A stretch of DNA of 64,000 nucleotides from a virus: positions 1-64,000 of the IMG/VR virus record IMGVR_UViG_3300018418_000009. The stretch is one strand, 5' to 3'. The notes below the pieces were generated by a model. The model ran no database searches, had not been told where the DNA came from, and worked only from the letters and a program-made list of their open reading frames with translations. The translations under genes and the position numbers were made by a program. Shown here piece by piece: positions 23,808 through 32,622 of the stretch (positions are counted from its first letter, which is position 1; each line of letters opens with the position of its first letter).

Positions 23808-24686
23808 GTGCTCCCATGGCAATCCGGCTACACATTCATCTTCACGCCATTGACAATATGCTAGATTGTTGAGCCATTGTTGTCTTTCAAACATCATAGG
23901 CTGTTCAATAAGTTTTAATGTTTTATTTGAAACGTCCCAAGCCATTGAACTAGGACACATGCTGAATGTTGGTATTCCCTCCATAACACTTTCTGTAAGT
24001 CCGTTACTGTTAAAGCCTACAACACACCAAGCATTATCAAAGTCTTTTTGTAATCCTGTACCACCTTCTAAAATTCCTGCACCTTCCATATTATCACTTA
24101 TAGTAACATCAAAGTTCTTCAGTATTGCTAACTGTCTATCTTGACGTAATGGATGCATACGTACTCTAATAGGTCTATCAGTATTTTGCTTTATCTCTTG
24201 TAGTGTATGCGTTACAAATCCTTCGTAACTTTTGTGCTTCTTTATTAAATTTACTAAGCTACTATCTCCAGGACGTTGTAGCATAACAAGGACATAATCA
24301 CCTTTTGTGCGCCAATCTTTAACTGTAAGATTTTGATCTTTTTTAACCTGCTCCCATCTATCTGATGGACTATTTTCATTACAGTAATCGCCTTCGTCTC
24401 TAAAATAACTTGTCCAACTGTATCTGTGATATGCCATTGGATTAGGTGGTTGTGGCATATTTTTTCTAAACACTGCACTTTCAGTTACAATAAAAGGCTT
24501 ACCAGATTCTTTTACATATTTGTAAATGTGTCCTATTTTCTTTTCTTTTTTTGATCCGGACTGATTACTTTGCACGAGTACATCTGCATTCTCTATTGTA
24601 CCTTTGTCACTAAATGGTACAGTTATCCAATCCTTAGGCAAAGGATGATAACTCCACATTAGTTCTTTAATAGCTACTATTTTCAA
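23790..24686 (-). CDS. KpsC/KpsS-like polysaccharide protein, paralogue 4
   Basis: A 298-residue paralogue with IRVRMHPLRQDR near 185, CVVGFNSNGLTESVMEGIPTF near 235 and the C-terminal WLNNLAYCQWREDECVAGLPW. The start is uncertain. I favour TTG at 24686, giving MKIVAIKELMW, because AGAGG lies 7 nt before it. The ATG at 24659 is an alternative and a TTG at 24710 is also open. It overlaps the methyltransferase by 20 nt. Of the four paralogues this one keeps both the RxHP and N-S motifs clearly. Confidence 0.65.
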   Translation of the reverse strand: MKIVAIKELMWSYHPLPKDWITVPFSDKGTIENADVLVQSNQSGSKKEKKIGHIYKYVKESGKPFIVTESAVFRKNMPQPPNPMAYHRYSWTSYFRDEGDYCNENSPSDRWEQVKKDQNLTVKDWRTKGDYVLVMLQRPGDSSLVNLIKKHKSYEGFVTHTLQEIKQNTDRPIRVRMHPLRQDRQLAILKNFDVTISDNMEGAGILEGGTGLQKDFDNAWCVVGFNSNGLTESVMEGIPTFSMCPSSMAWDVSNKTLKLIEQPMMFERQQWLNNLAYCQWREDECVAGLPWEHLKKAL

Positions 24687-25227
24687 AAAATAATCCTCTA
24701 TTTCGAACAAACGCTTTCTTACGTTTGTGTGCGTTCATTGTGCTCACTTGTCTAATTACATCTGTATATGCTCTTATATGAAAGAATCCATATTCTTTAA
24801 ATTTATCAATCCAATATTGTTCTTCTTGCAAGTTTACATGATGATGACCTTTCCAGCCTGGAGGTGCGTATGTCATTATCACATACTTACATTGTTGAAA
24901 TGCTGGCATATAATTTGGTTGGTATTCTTCGTACACATGTTCAACAAATTCTACACTCCAACCTAAATCATATTTTTCTTTTATAGGCGCAGGACCTTTT
25001 GTAAAATCATGAATTAAAAAATTGTTAGCATTTTTTCTTTCAAGAGTATGATCGCCATCTACACCTAATACTTTTAAATTTTTCTCTTCAGCAAGTTCAA
25101 CCATGCCGCCTGGACCGCAACCTATATCAAGATAGCTTTTTATACCTAATGTTTTTATACACCAGTTAATAACACCTTCATCTAGATGTGTTTTATTTCC
25201 ATGTCCGCCAAGATGTTCTTCAAGCAT
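24667..25227 (-). CDS. SAM-dependent methyltransferase
   Basis: A 186-residue class I methyltransferase with motif I YLDIGCGPGGMVELA near 35, an acidic motif II (LGVDGD), and motif IV-like YDLGWSVEFVEHV followed by IMTYAPPGW. The size fits a single Rossmann domain. HHHVNLQEEQYWIDKF resembles sugar or small-molecule methyltransferases more than DNA methylases, as no DPPY-type target motif is present. It lies among glycan genes and overlaps its neighbours by 8-20 nt, which suggests methylation of a glycan. Confidence 0.8.
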   Translation of the reverse strand: MLEEHLGGHGNKTHLDEGVINWCIKTLGIKSYLDIGCGPGGMVELAEEKNLKVLGVDGDHTLERKNANNFLIHDFTKGPAPIKEKYDLGWSVEFVEHVYEEYQPNYMPAFQQCKYVIMTYAPPGWKGHHHVNLQEEQYWIDKFKEYGFFHIRAYTDVIRQVSTMNAHKRKKAFVRNRGLFFENSSY

Positions 25228-26008
25228 TTTGTCTACGTCTTTCTTCTAACATAAAGCGTTTCAAAAACTTTTGCTGTAAACGTTCTTTGTTTTTTCCTTT
25301 AGTGTGTACCATAACTTCTTTTATACCGCTATTGTTAAAAGGACTTTTATTATTCACAGGATTGGGATTTAAATTTAAAAATTGACTCTGATCATCATAG
25401 CTAAGTCGCAATTGATAAAAGACCCAACTATCGTGTGTTTCACGCAAATGATCTAAACCGGTAAGGTATAAATTTTCAAACTTATTTAAAAAATCTTTTG
25501 CTAGTGGGTTATTTAAATTATAACCCATTAATCCGCATTCATCGTATTCATTAGGACGTCCTAGGTAAGATATAGCTTTGTCTTCTGGAAATAATCTTTT
25601 TAAATATTCATGATCAATAAACTGATGCATTAGGACGTCAGCATCTAACCATATCAAATATCCTTCATCAAGTGTCTTAGCTTCTGTAAAAATAGAAAAT
25701 GTTTTATGAGCAAACTTTATTCCATTCCATTTAAATGCTTTTGAACTGCCTTCTAACTTGCGTCCTATTTGCCCATTGTAATGAGGATTATCTTTATGTT
25801 TTAATTTAAACTCAACTAAAGGTTTACATAAGTCGTACAAAGGCTTGTAAACTAAACGTTTGTTAACTCTGTCAGTGTGTATTAAATCTTCACTGTAAAC
25901 AACGATATTTACATCGTCTGGTAAGCAGTTGCACCAGCTTTCTAAATTAATTTTACTTGTTGAATTCCAGTAGTCTTTATTTAGACTTGTAACAAAGGTA
26001 TATTTCAT
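25220..26008 (-). CDS. Glycosyltransferase-like protein with DxD motif
   Basis: A 262-residue paralogue of the 18252-19097 transferase. Shared landmarks are SKAFKWNGIKFAHKTFSIF, YLIWLDADVLMH near 125 (DxD), ECGLMGYNL and ETHDSWVFYQL. The C-terminus is very basic (ERLQQKFLKRFMLEERRRQN). A weak ATTAAATA box lies 5 nt upstream of the ATG and could be a degenerate late promoter. It follows uvsY and overlaps the methyltransferase by 8 nt. Confidence 0.7.
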   Translation of the reverse strand: MKYTFVTSLNKDYWNSTSKINLESWCNCLPDDVNIVVYSEDLIHTDRVNKRLVYKPLYDLCKPLVEFKLKHKDNPHYNGQIGRKLEGSSKAFKWNGIKFAHKTFSIFTEAKTLDEGYLIWLDADVLMHQFIDHEYLKRLFPEDKAISYLGRPNEYDECGLMGYNLNNPLAKDFLNKFENLYLTGLDHLRETHDSWVFYQLRLSYDDQSQFLNLNPNPVNNKSPFNNSGIKEVMVHTKGKNKERLQQKFLKRFMLEERRRQNA

Positions 26009-26025
26009 ACCAATATTTAATTTAA

Positions 26026-26481
26026 TTAAATTGATGCATCTTCCATTCCGGCTACTCGTAGTTTAACAATGTTTGTTATTTGCCATTGTTTCTGATCAAG
26101 TGCTTTTAACACACCTAACCATTTGTTACGAATAAGTGCAAATTCATTAATAATTTTTTCGTAGTCAACAACATCTGCTTCGCCATCGACATATTTTTCA
26201 ACATCACGACTGCTTAATGCACGTTGGTAGTTTTCAAGATATTTTTTAAAATATGAGCTACGCAATCTACGTAGCTCAATATTCAAATAGTTTAGTATAG
26301 CTTCAATTTCCTGAAGTTGATTGAAACGGTGTTCAACAATGCCTGGCATAGCCGCACTCGCTTTTTCTAAGTTGCCTGACAATTTACATTCTAATCTAGC
26401 ATCGTGTAATTCGCTTTCAAAGAATTGTATTGCTGTAGGAATCTTACTTATATCACGAGATATTTCGCTATACCAACCCAT
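26026..26481 (-). CDS. uvsY: UvsY-like recombination mediator
   Basis: A 151-residue helical protein matching UvsY, which loads UvsX recombinase onto gp32-coated single-stranded DNA. The segment SYFKKYLENYQRALSSRDVEKYVDGE near 85-110 is the most diagnostic, followed by LIRNKWLGVLKALDQKQWQI. T4 UvsY has 137 residues. It is separated from uvsX by one small acidic gene, as in other marine T4-like phages, and all three are tightly packed. Confidence 0.88.
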   Translation of the reverse strand: MGWYSEISRDISKIPTAIQFFESELHDARLECKLSGNLEKASAAMPGIVEHRFNQLQEIEAILNYLNIELRRLRSSYFKKYLENYQRALSSRDVEKYVDGEADVVDYEKIINEFALIRNKWLGVLKALDQKQWQITNIVKLRVAGMEDASI

Positions 26482-26483
26482 TG

Positions 26484-26720
26484 CTAATTCCAGTAATCCT
26501 CATCTTCATCATCATAAACATCTTCTGCATCTTCATCTAAGTAATAGTTAATAGCATTATCTAATACTTCGTCATTACCTAAAGAATCATAAAATGTTTT
26601 GTCCTCAACACCATAGTCTGCCATAAGATCAACAAATCTTTCTGCGGCAGTTTCTATGTGTTTTTTGTCAAGATACTCTTTAAAGGTATTCCAAATTTCT
26701 TGAATTTGTTCTTCAGTCAT
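26484..26720 (-). CDS. Small acidic protein between uvsX and uvsY
   Basis: A 78-residue strongly acidic protein (MTEEQIQEIWNTFKEYL start; tail NYYLDEDAEDVYDDEDEDYW). It overlaps the uvsX stop by 8 nt and ends 2 nt before uvsY. A similar small gene occupies this place in marine T4-like phages from memory. The acidic tail could mimic DNA or bind the basic recombination proteins; this is speculation. No catalytic motif. Confidence 0.7.
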   Translation of the reverse strand: MTEEQIQEIWNTFKEYLDKKHIETAAERFVDLMADYGVEDKTFYDSLGNDEVLDNAINYYLDEDAEDVYDDEDEDYWN

Positions 26721-27792
26721 TTAATACAGGCTCCTCGTTATGGTTTTCTATGACATCGTCGTCTGCGGTATTTACCTCTGACTCTAGATTTTTATAATCA
26801 TTCATTACCATATCGAGTAATTCACCCGTCCAATTTTTTCTGTACTCTTTGTGTTCTGTACCAGATGAATCTATATACTTTAACCTATTTCCATCTTTAA
26901 CAATCATACCTTGTTTTTCAAAAAGTTCAACAAGTCCGCTGTAAGGATTCATTCCTGTTTCATAAGGAATCTTTACTTGTACGCCTTCGAAAGGTTTTGC
27001 GTAACGTGTTTTCATTACTTTACAACCAGCACGAATACCACGTACTTCGCTGATCTTGTTGCCATCTTCATCTTCTTTTAGTTTTAGTTTTTTCATTGCT
27101 ACAACAATCGAAGATGCATAGATAAATCCTTGACCGCCTGAGATCTTGTCATCTGGGTCAAACATATCTTGCGATGCATACGTATGGTTAGTACATACAA
27201 GTCCTACGTTATGTGAACCAATCATGTTAACTGTGTTACGAACAAGTGCAGTTAGTGCCTTAGGCTTACGGCCCATATCACCTTTCATATCACCCTTGTT
27301 AAACTGATCAACATCTGTAGGTGTTAGTAACATACCTAAACTATCAATAACAAACAACACCTTAGGTCGTTCTTCTTCGTCCATTGCTTTGTAGTCTGCC
27401 ATAAACACACTAATAGTTTTAGCAACGTCATCGATCATTGACATGTTAAGTTTAAGTAGTTTATCTTCGCTTGTATCTACATCAAGTGCATGTAACCACG
27501 CTTCGTCAAGAGCGTTTTCACTATCAATTAGAACTACAAAGATACCTTGCTCTTGTGCGGCTTTCACAATGTTACCTGCACAAATATAACTTTTACCTGC
27601 ACCACTTTCGCCTGCAAATACAGTTACTTTACCTAGTGGAACACCTTTATGGAAGTCTCCTGATACTAGATAGTTGAGTGCATAGTTGCCTGTTGAAATC
27701 CAATCAGTTGGATCGTTAAATCCTGCACTCATACCTGAAATAGATTTCGTTAATGATGTCCTAAATTTACTAGGATCAAATGCTTTTGCCAT
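26713..27792 (-). CDS. uvsX: UvsX-like RecA-family recombinase
   Basis: A 359-residue RecA-fold strand-exchange protein. Walker A GESGAGKS is at 61-68, Walker B VLFVIDSLGML near 145, and the L2-region KISGGQGFIYASSIVVAM follows. T4 UvsX has 391 residues. It works with UvsY, gp32 and UvsW in recombination-dependent replication, all encoded here. An AAGGAG ribosome site precedes the ATG. A GC-rich hairpin separates it from gp32 upstream. Confidence 0.95.
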   Translation of the reverse strand: MAKAFDPSKFRTSLTKSISGMSAGFNDPTDWISTGNYALNYLVSGDFHKGVPLGKVTVFAGESGAGKSYICAGNIVKAAQEQGIFVVLIDSENALDEAWLHALDVDTSEDKLLKLNMSMIDDVAKTISVFMADYKAMDEEERPKVLFVIDSLGMLLTPTDVDQFNKGDMKGDMGRKPKALTALVRNTVNMIGSHNVGLVCTNHTYASQDMFDPDDKISGGQGFIYASSIVVAMKKLKLKEDEDGNKISEVRGIRAGCKVMKTRYAKPFEGVQVKIPYETGMNPYSGLVELFEKQGMIVKDGNRLKYIDSSGTEHKEYRKNWTGELLDMVMNDYKNLESEVNTADDDVIENHNEEPVLND

Positions 27793-27811
27793 AGTTACTC
27801 CTTAAAGTTAG

Positions 27812-27831
27812 TGTGGGGGTTTCCCCCCACA
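27812..27831 (-). terminator. GC-rich hairpin between gp32 and uvsX
   Basis: A perfect 8-bp stem TGTGGGGG / CCCCCACA with a 4-nt loop, the strongest GC island in its surroundings. It follows the gp32 stop (27840) and precedes uvsX. There is no U-run on the minus strand, so it may be a partial terminator, RNA-stability element or processing site that keeps gp32 mRNA above uvsX. Confidence 0.6.
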
Positions 27832-27839
27832 TATTTTGT

Positions 27840-28841
27840 TTACTGGTTTTGTCTTGCACGGATCATTGCTAGAATGTCTTGTGCATCACCACCAGATGCT
27901 GTTGGAGCAGTTTCAGCAACAGGAGCCGCTTCTGCTACTGGTGCAGTTGCAGGTGCTGTTTCTACAACTGGTTCAGCTTGCTTAGGTGCTTCTGTTTTTG
28001 TTGCAACAGGTGTTGCTTGTGTTGCTTGTGCTTTTGGATCACCTGTACGTGCCGCCATACCTGCTGGACGGAAATATTGACCAAATCTGTCCATATCGTA
28101 TGCTTCACCATCTACTGATGCTTCAAACATTTCTTGCATAACTTTAAGTTCTACATCACCTGGTTTTTTAGGAAGGAAATCACTTAGGTTAAACAACCCA
28201 TGCGTATTAATAGCATTCATTTCTGAATCACCTAATGGACGATCTCTACGTGCCCAAGTTGATGTTGAATAGTCAGCATAACCGCCTTTGCTTGCTTTGT
28301 TAAGACGGAAGTCTACACCAGCTGTGTAATCAGTTGGCAATTCTTCCATGTCTGGATCCATCAATGCTTGCTTGATGATTTGGAAAATTTGCGGACCAAT
28401 TATAAAACGTCTAATTGGATTTTCTGGAGTTGTATCTTCCGATAAAGGATTATCAGTTACAAAACCTTGGAATACATATGAACGTTTCTTCCAATATTTA
28501 CGACCCATATCTTCAAGACTTGGATCTTTAAACCAACCACGTACTTCATTAAGAATATTACATGATTCTCCATACATTTCCATACATGGAACTTGTACTT
28601 GTACTGGACGTGAATCAGTTTCACCTTTAATACCTTGGAACGGAAGTTTAATTAACAAACGTTCTACCCAGAAAAAAGTGTTATCTTTATTCCCATCAGG
28701 TAAGAAACGCAACGTTGCAGTGTCGCCTTCTTTCATATTCCAAAATGGGTAAATTGCGTTGTCGCCGCCGCCGGAAGAGTTACCACTTGTGCGGTTCTCT
28801 TGTTCTTTGAGCTTTGCTCGGATTTCAGCTAATGATGCCAT
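27840..28841 (-). CDS. 32: Single-stranded DNA-binding protein (T4 gp32-like)
   Basis: A 333-residue gp32 homologue that coats single-stranded DNA in replication and recombination. The basic N-terminal segment MASLAEIRAKLKEQENRTSG is the cooperativity domain; the core includes FWNMKEGDTATLRFLPDG and DYSTSTWARRDRPL. The zinc site of T4 gp32 (His-Cys3) is only partly visible, with CMEMYGESC, so metal binding is doubtful. An Ala/Pro/Val-rich linker (about 265-315) leads to a conserved C-terminal GGDAQDILAMIRARQ. AGGAGG precedes the ATG and a sigma70 promoter lies upstream. T4 gp32 represses its own translation; the ~60-nt leader here could serve similarly. Confidence 0.93.
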   Translation of the reverse strand: MASLAEIRAKLKEQENRTSGNSSGGGDNAIYPFWNMKEGDTATLRFLPDGNKDNTFFWVERLLIKLPFQGIKGETDSRPVQVQVPCMEMYGESCNILNEVRGWFKDPSLEDMGRKYWKKRSYVFQGFVTDNPLSEDTTPENPIRRFIIGPQIFQIIKQALMDPDMEELPTDYTAGVDFRLNKASKGGYADYSTSTWARRDRPLGDSEMNAINTHGLFNLSDFLPKKPGDVELKVMQEMFEASVDGEAYDMDRFGQYFRPAGMAARTGDPKAQATQATPVATKTEAPKQAEPVVETAPATAPVAEAAPVAETAPTASGGDAQDILAMIRARQNQ

Positions 28842-28907
28842 ATTATATGCCTCCTATTTGTTGCCTTTAGCTTTGTGCCTAGTTGTTTTGTACAGCACAT
28901 ATTATGT

Positions 28908-28936
28908 ACTATACGATATTAATTAGCAAAAGTCAA
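28908..28936 (-). promoter_or_regulatory. Sigma70-type promoter of gene 32
   Basis: TTGACT (28931-28936), 17-nt spacer, TATAGT (28908-28913) on the minus strand. The predicted leader of about 60 nt ends in AGGAGG. The leader can form a short GTACATA/TATGTGC hairpin. The -35 box overlaps an inverted repeat (28923-28950), a possible operator or read-through terminator. Confidence 0.78.
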
Positions 28937-28950
28937 CCTCTTTTTGCTAA
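28923..28950. repeat. Inverted repeat over the gene 32 -35 box
   Basis: Nine-base arms TTAGCAAAA (28923-28931) and TTTTGCTAA (28942-28950) separated by 10 nt, directly after the 681-residue gene and overlapping the -35 box of the gene 32 promoter. It could be a weak terminator of the upstream gene or an operator. No long U-run follows on the minus strand. Confidence 0.55.
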
Positions 28951-28966
28951 TAAATTGATTTTTTTA

Positions 28967-31012
28967 TTAAATTCCTGCTAGTGACTTTAAAGTTTCCATA
29001 GCCGCCATAGCTTCTTTGTCTTTATTAAGCTCTGCTTGACGTTTCATTAATGCTGTCTTAAGTTCTGGATCTTTATGTGTATTTTTGTCTCTTTTAATAC
29101 GCTCCAGTTCTTTTTGCTTTGCGTCTAAGTCTTCTTTGTCCTTTGTGTCCGTTTTGAACTCAATTTGCATATCGCCCTCATCTTCTACTGGTTCCATAGG
29201 AATCATTACTTCTTCATATTTTGCCTTAATTCTTTCAATAAAATCTTTTGCTGGCTCAATATGTTCCTCACCATAATCCTTTTCAACCATTGTTAGTATT
29301 GCTGTTTCTCCTTTTGGAAACATTCCCTTTTCTCTATCAAATAATGATAAAATCTTTTCAGGCAATGAAACTGTTGGCTCTGGTTTTTCATCTTCATCGT
29401 CTGGATTTATTTTAGCCATGCTACCATCTTTGCCTATTGTTACTGGAATTTCTTTATCACTAAATTGTCCCATTGATTTATCAAATGCCGCTTCAATGTC
29501 GTCTGTAGTAGGAATACCTTCGCCCATTCCATATTCGTCATTAATTTCATCCCACATGCGTTGTTCGATTTCGTCATGGTCATCATCTGGATGCCATCCA
29601 TTATCTCTCGCCACTTCATCGTACATATCTTGTAGATAGTTTTGTACGTCTGGACCCATTGAGCCTTTACTTAATGCTTTGTATAGCAACTGTCCGCTAG
29701 TATCACTTGCAATCTTTTCCATTGCGTCGATAAGCTGATCTTTCATTCCGCCTTCGTCTAATGTCTTTGCTTGGGCATATGCTGGTTGAATCATTGACAT
29801 GTCTGCTTTATTAGTTTTTGACGCTGTTCTGAATAATTTTTCTATTTCACTATACTTTTCTGTTTCAATACCAGCCATATCAAAATCGTGTACAAGACTG
29901 CCTAAATAATGAACTTGGTCGTCTGTGACTTCACCTTTGTATTGTTTAGAAGTTTTTGCAATATCTACTAGTAATTCTAATGCACTCTTCTTGACTGAGT
30001 CTTTGGTAATCTCTCCGTCTACTTCTTCATCGCTTGCTTCTGCAACTAATTCATCTGGACCTAATTCTTTCACTGCTGTGGCTTCGCTTACTAATCTATA
30101 GATATAAGGAAATACGTCTTTCAGTTCTTCATTAAATTGTCTAATAGTAAGTTGGTCTATCCAATCACCTGCAACATCTGCTGGAACTTCTTCTAATACT
30201 TTAGATTCAAAACTTTCAAATGCTTCTTTGTATGCAGATGTTCTTTGTAATTTAAAAATTGTATCTTTAACAGAATCTAAACGCTCATTTACAATATCCA
30301 TGTATTGTGCAAGACCTTCGGCCATGACACCGCTTCTTGACATATATGTTTTAAATTTACGTAATTTGTTTAACTCTTCCGAAAGTCCAACAATGTGTTT
30401 ACCAAAGTCGTCATAAGGATTGCCGCCTTCACTTACATGCCTTGCCATTGCTCTAGCACCATTGATATGTCTAAATGGATACTTAAAACGTTCTCCATTT
30501 GAGCTTTCAATATAAATGCTACCTATTTTGATATTTCTATTTTCACCAACGCTCTCTGTATGTTTAATAACAATCTTTGCGTTGTCAACGTCTTGATAAC
30601 TTACTTTTGACGTTCCGTAAAGTTTTGATTCTGTCATGGTATCTTCTCCGGAAGTATTGTTCTTTGCTAAAAATTTATAGTCTCTTCTATCTAAATTTGT
30701 TTTTTGTATATTTCGGGTATCAAAATTTAAAAGTCTTTTACGTGCAAACTCCCGTAGTTCTTTCAAAAAATCATACCAAGACTTTTTTGTAGCACCTTCG
30801 TCGTCGTCGAATAGTTTTTCACTATACATGACAGCAACGTTTTCTTCATCTAAACTAACACTAACTTTTTTACCGTTAAATGTAAATTCATAAAATCTGC
30901 CTTCTTCAGGTAGATTTGTTATATCTCCTGCTTCATTACCTATAGTAATTTCTTTAAATTTACCACGTAATTTTGCAAAAAGTTCAGATGCTATTTTATT
31001 CAAGTCTTTCAT
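28967..31012 (-). CDS. Large acidic orphan protein between gp17 and gp32
   Basis: A 681-residue protein of unknown function. The frame opens at a TTG (31027), but the ATG at 31012 follows a GATAAATA late box by 5 nt and is chosen. Residues 1-~100 are a mixed domain (KLRGKFKEITIGNE...); the middle is helical; 330-600 are very acidic (for example HPDDDHDEIEQRMWDEIND); and the C-terminal ~60 residues form a charged coiled coil (KQKELERIKRDKNTHKDPEL). Late promoter and position just after terminase suggest a virion, scaffold or internal protein. No enzyme motif is visible. Confidence 0.6.
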   Translation of the reverse strand: MKDLNKIASELFAKLRGKFKEITIGNEAGDITNLPEEGRFYEFTFNGKKVSVSLDEENVAVMYSEKLFDDDEGATKKSWYDFLKELREFARKRLLNFDTRNIQKTNLDRRDYKFLAKNNTSGEDTMTESKLYGTSKVSYQDVDNAKIVIKHTESVGENRNIKIGSIYIESSNGERFKYPFRHINGARAMARHVSEGGNPYDDFGKHIVGLSEELNKLRKFKTYMSRSGVMAEGLAQYMDIVNERLDSVKDTIFKLQRTSAYKEAFESFESKVLEEVPADVAGDWIDQLTIRQFNEELKDVFPYIYRLVSEATAVKELGPDELVAEASDEEVDGEITKDSVKKSALELLVDIAKTSKQYKGEVTDDQVHYLGSLVHDFDMAGIETEKYSEIEKLFRTASKTNKADMSMIQPAYAQAKTLDEGGMKDQLIDAMEKIASDTSGQLLYKALSKGSMGPDVQNYLQDMYDEVARDNGWHPDDDHDEIEQRMWDEINDEYGMGEGIPTTDDIEAAFDKSMGQFSDKEIPVTIGKDGSMAKINPDDEDEKPEPTVSLPEKILSLFDREKGMFPKGETAILTMVEKDYGEEHIEPAKDFIERIKAKYEEVMIPMEPVEDEGDMQIEFKTDTKDKEDLDAKQKELERIKRDKNTHKDPELKTALMKRQAELNKDKEAMAAMETLKSLAGI

Positions 31013-31017
31013 GTTAG

Positions 31018-31025
31018 TATTTATC
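31018..31025 (-). promoter_or_regulatory. T4-type late promoter motif (GATAAATA)
   Basis: GATAAATA on the minus strand, 5 nt (CTAAC) before the ATG at 31012 of the 681-residue gene. It overlaps the last codons and stop of the large terminase gene (31024). The predicted mRNA is leaderless. Confidence 0.7.
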
Positions 31026-32604
31026 AATAGTTTGTACTTATGAAGATAGGCATTGGCGGTTCGTAATCTTCTATTTCTTCGGTTTGATTGAAGGTGTTAT
31101 ATACCCTAGGATCCCAATCTTTCATTACATCCATCATTCTTAATGCTAGTAGAGTAGCACTTATTAAATCATCGCTATGCCCTAATTTAGCTTGATAGCT
31201 AGATCCTGTAGCTACAAAATTTTTAAGTTCAGATACAAGTGGTTTCGATTTAATCATTAATTTATCGTTTTCAACCATAGTTTTAAGCCTACTACAAGCT
31301 GTAACCTTTGTACTATGGGTAGTATTAAATCCTTTACGGAATTTTCTAACATGACCTTTTCTAATAGGTTCGCTTACAAAAAGCCCTGGTATATTTTCTT
31401 CACCGTAATCATTTATTACAATAAGTGCGGCTTCACCTAAGCCATTGTTTTCTACACTCCAGTAAATTGATTGTGGTGCCTTTGTTTCGCTTTCTATATA
31501 CTTACATATATCAGCAAGCACTCTAATTTGTCCTGGTATAGCTGTAGTATTGTGTTGCCATTCTGCTACTTGTTCATAACTAGGTAATTCATAAACTTGT
31601 ATAGCTGAATAATCTCCTCCTGTACCCATACTAGGATCAAGGGCAACAGCATATGTAAACTCACTAGTAGGTTTTTTATACCATCTTGTTTGTCCCATAT
31701 TAATTATAGGAGATGTTCCTTCTAGTGTAGCAAGTTTTATAGCATTAATTAGTGTTTCGTCAAATACAAGGAATTCGCATTCGTATTCACGTCTAAATCT
31801 TTCTTCACCAATTCTTCCTAGTTCTTCTTCTTTCCATTTATCATCTCGATCAGGATGTTCACTCCAATGACAAGTAAAACTATGAAAGCCATTTATGCCA
31901 ACTTCATTTTCATTACCGTGTTCGTCAAATTTTTGTTCTGCTTGTTTCCAAATTGTAGCAAATGTATCTTCGTCTGAGTTAGGTGTGCTTGTAATAATAG
32001 CACGACCACCTGTAGCTAGTGTAGGTGATATTGAAGTCCAAAAGTCTTGGGCTATATTAGGTTGTACAAATGCAAACTCGTCGCAGTATAGTAATGAAAT
32101 AGACATACCTCTGCCTGTATTGCCAGTTGTTGTTTGACTTACAATACGTGATCCATTTTCAAACTCTATAGTACCTTTGTTGTAATTAATTACACCTGCT
32201 CTAATGTGATCAGGACATAATTCATATGCATATCTAATTCGTTGCATAATTTCTTGTGCACCAGTATATTTGTGTGCGGCAATCAGTACAGTTTGATCTG
32301 GTTGAAACATTGCATACCATAATAGATAAATGGCGGCACATGTAGTTTTGCCTGTTTGCCTAGGTAACATATTAATGTTAAATCTATAATTATGATAACT
32401 TTCTAAAAGTCTGCACTGATAAGTGAAAGGTTCAAACAATAGTTTGCCTTTTACTGGATGCTGTATATAACCAAACTTTTCTGCAAAATACAAATAACCG
32501 TTTTGAGGATCCATACAAGCCATTAAGTCTTGTATTTGTTCTTCGGTAAATGTTTCTCTTTGGTTGGCTTTCTTTGTTAATACGCCATCTAAACTTTTCG
32601 ACAT
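31024..32604 (-). CDS. 17: Terminase large subunit (T4 gp17-like)
   Basis: A 526-residue packaging motor. The ATPase domain has Walker A PRQTGKTT (81-88) and Walker B LLYCDEFAFV (171-180), with coupling motif TSTPNS near 207. The RNase H-like nuclease begins at AVALDPSMGTGGDYS (first catalytic Asp near 323). The frame opens at TTG 32619, but ATG 32604 is used, lying 4 nt after an AGTAAATA box. It is shorter than T4 gp17 (610) and comparable with cyanophage proteins. The small subunit lies 1.3 kb upstream, separated by two unknown late genes. Confidence 0.95.
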   Translation of the reverse strand: MSKSLDGVLTKKANQRETFTEEQIQDLMACMDPQNGYLYFAEKFGYIQHPVKGKLLFEPFTYQCRLLESYHNYRFNINMLPRQTGKTTCAAIYLLWYAMFQPDQTVLIAAHKYTGAQEIMQRIRYAYELCPDHIRAGVINYNKGTIEFENGSRIVSQTTTGNTGRGMSISLLYCDEFAFVQPNIAQDFWTSISPTLATGGRAIITSTPNSDEDTFATIWKQAEQKFDEHGNENEVGINGFHSFTCHWSEHPDRDDKWKEEELGRIGEERFRREYECEFLVFDETLINAIKLATLEGTSPIINMGQTRWYKKPTSEFTYAVALDPSMGTGGDYSAIQVYELPSYEQVAEWQHNTTAIPGQIRVLADICKYIESETKAPQSIYWSVENNGLGEAALIVINDYGEENIPGLFVSEPIRKGHVRKFRKGFNTTHSTKVTACSRLKTMVENDKLMIKSKPLVSELKNFVATGSSYQAKLGHSDDLISATLLALRMMDVMKDWDPRVYNTFNQTEEIEDYEPPMPIFISTNY

Positions 32605-32608
32605 GTTG

Positions 32609-32616
32609 TATTTACT
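32609..32616 (-). promoter_or_regulatory. Late-type motif before terminase (AGTAAATA)
   Basis: AGTAAATA on the minus strand with 4 nt (CAAC) before the terminase ATG at 32604. It deviates from GATAAATA but shares the TAAATA core, the near-start position, and its placement just after a terminator hairpin. Confidence 0.5.
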
Positions 32617-32622
32617 CAAAAG

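Noticed and set aside
26014-26021. ATTAAATA 5 nt before the glycosyltransferase ATG at 26008
   Set aside because: Spacing fits the late pattern but two core positions differ from GATAAATA in a very AT-rich gap, so chance is likely.
27811-28118. Plus-strand Ala/Cys-rich frames opposite the gp32 linker
   Set aside because: They mirror the Ala/Pro/Val-rich linker codons of gp32 and have no support as genes.
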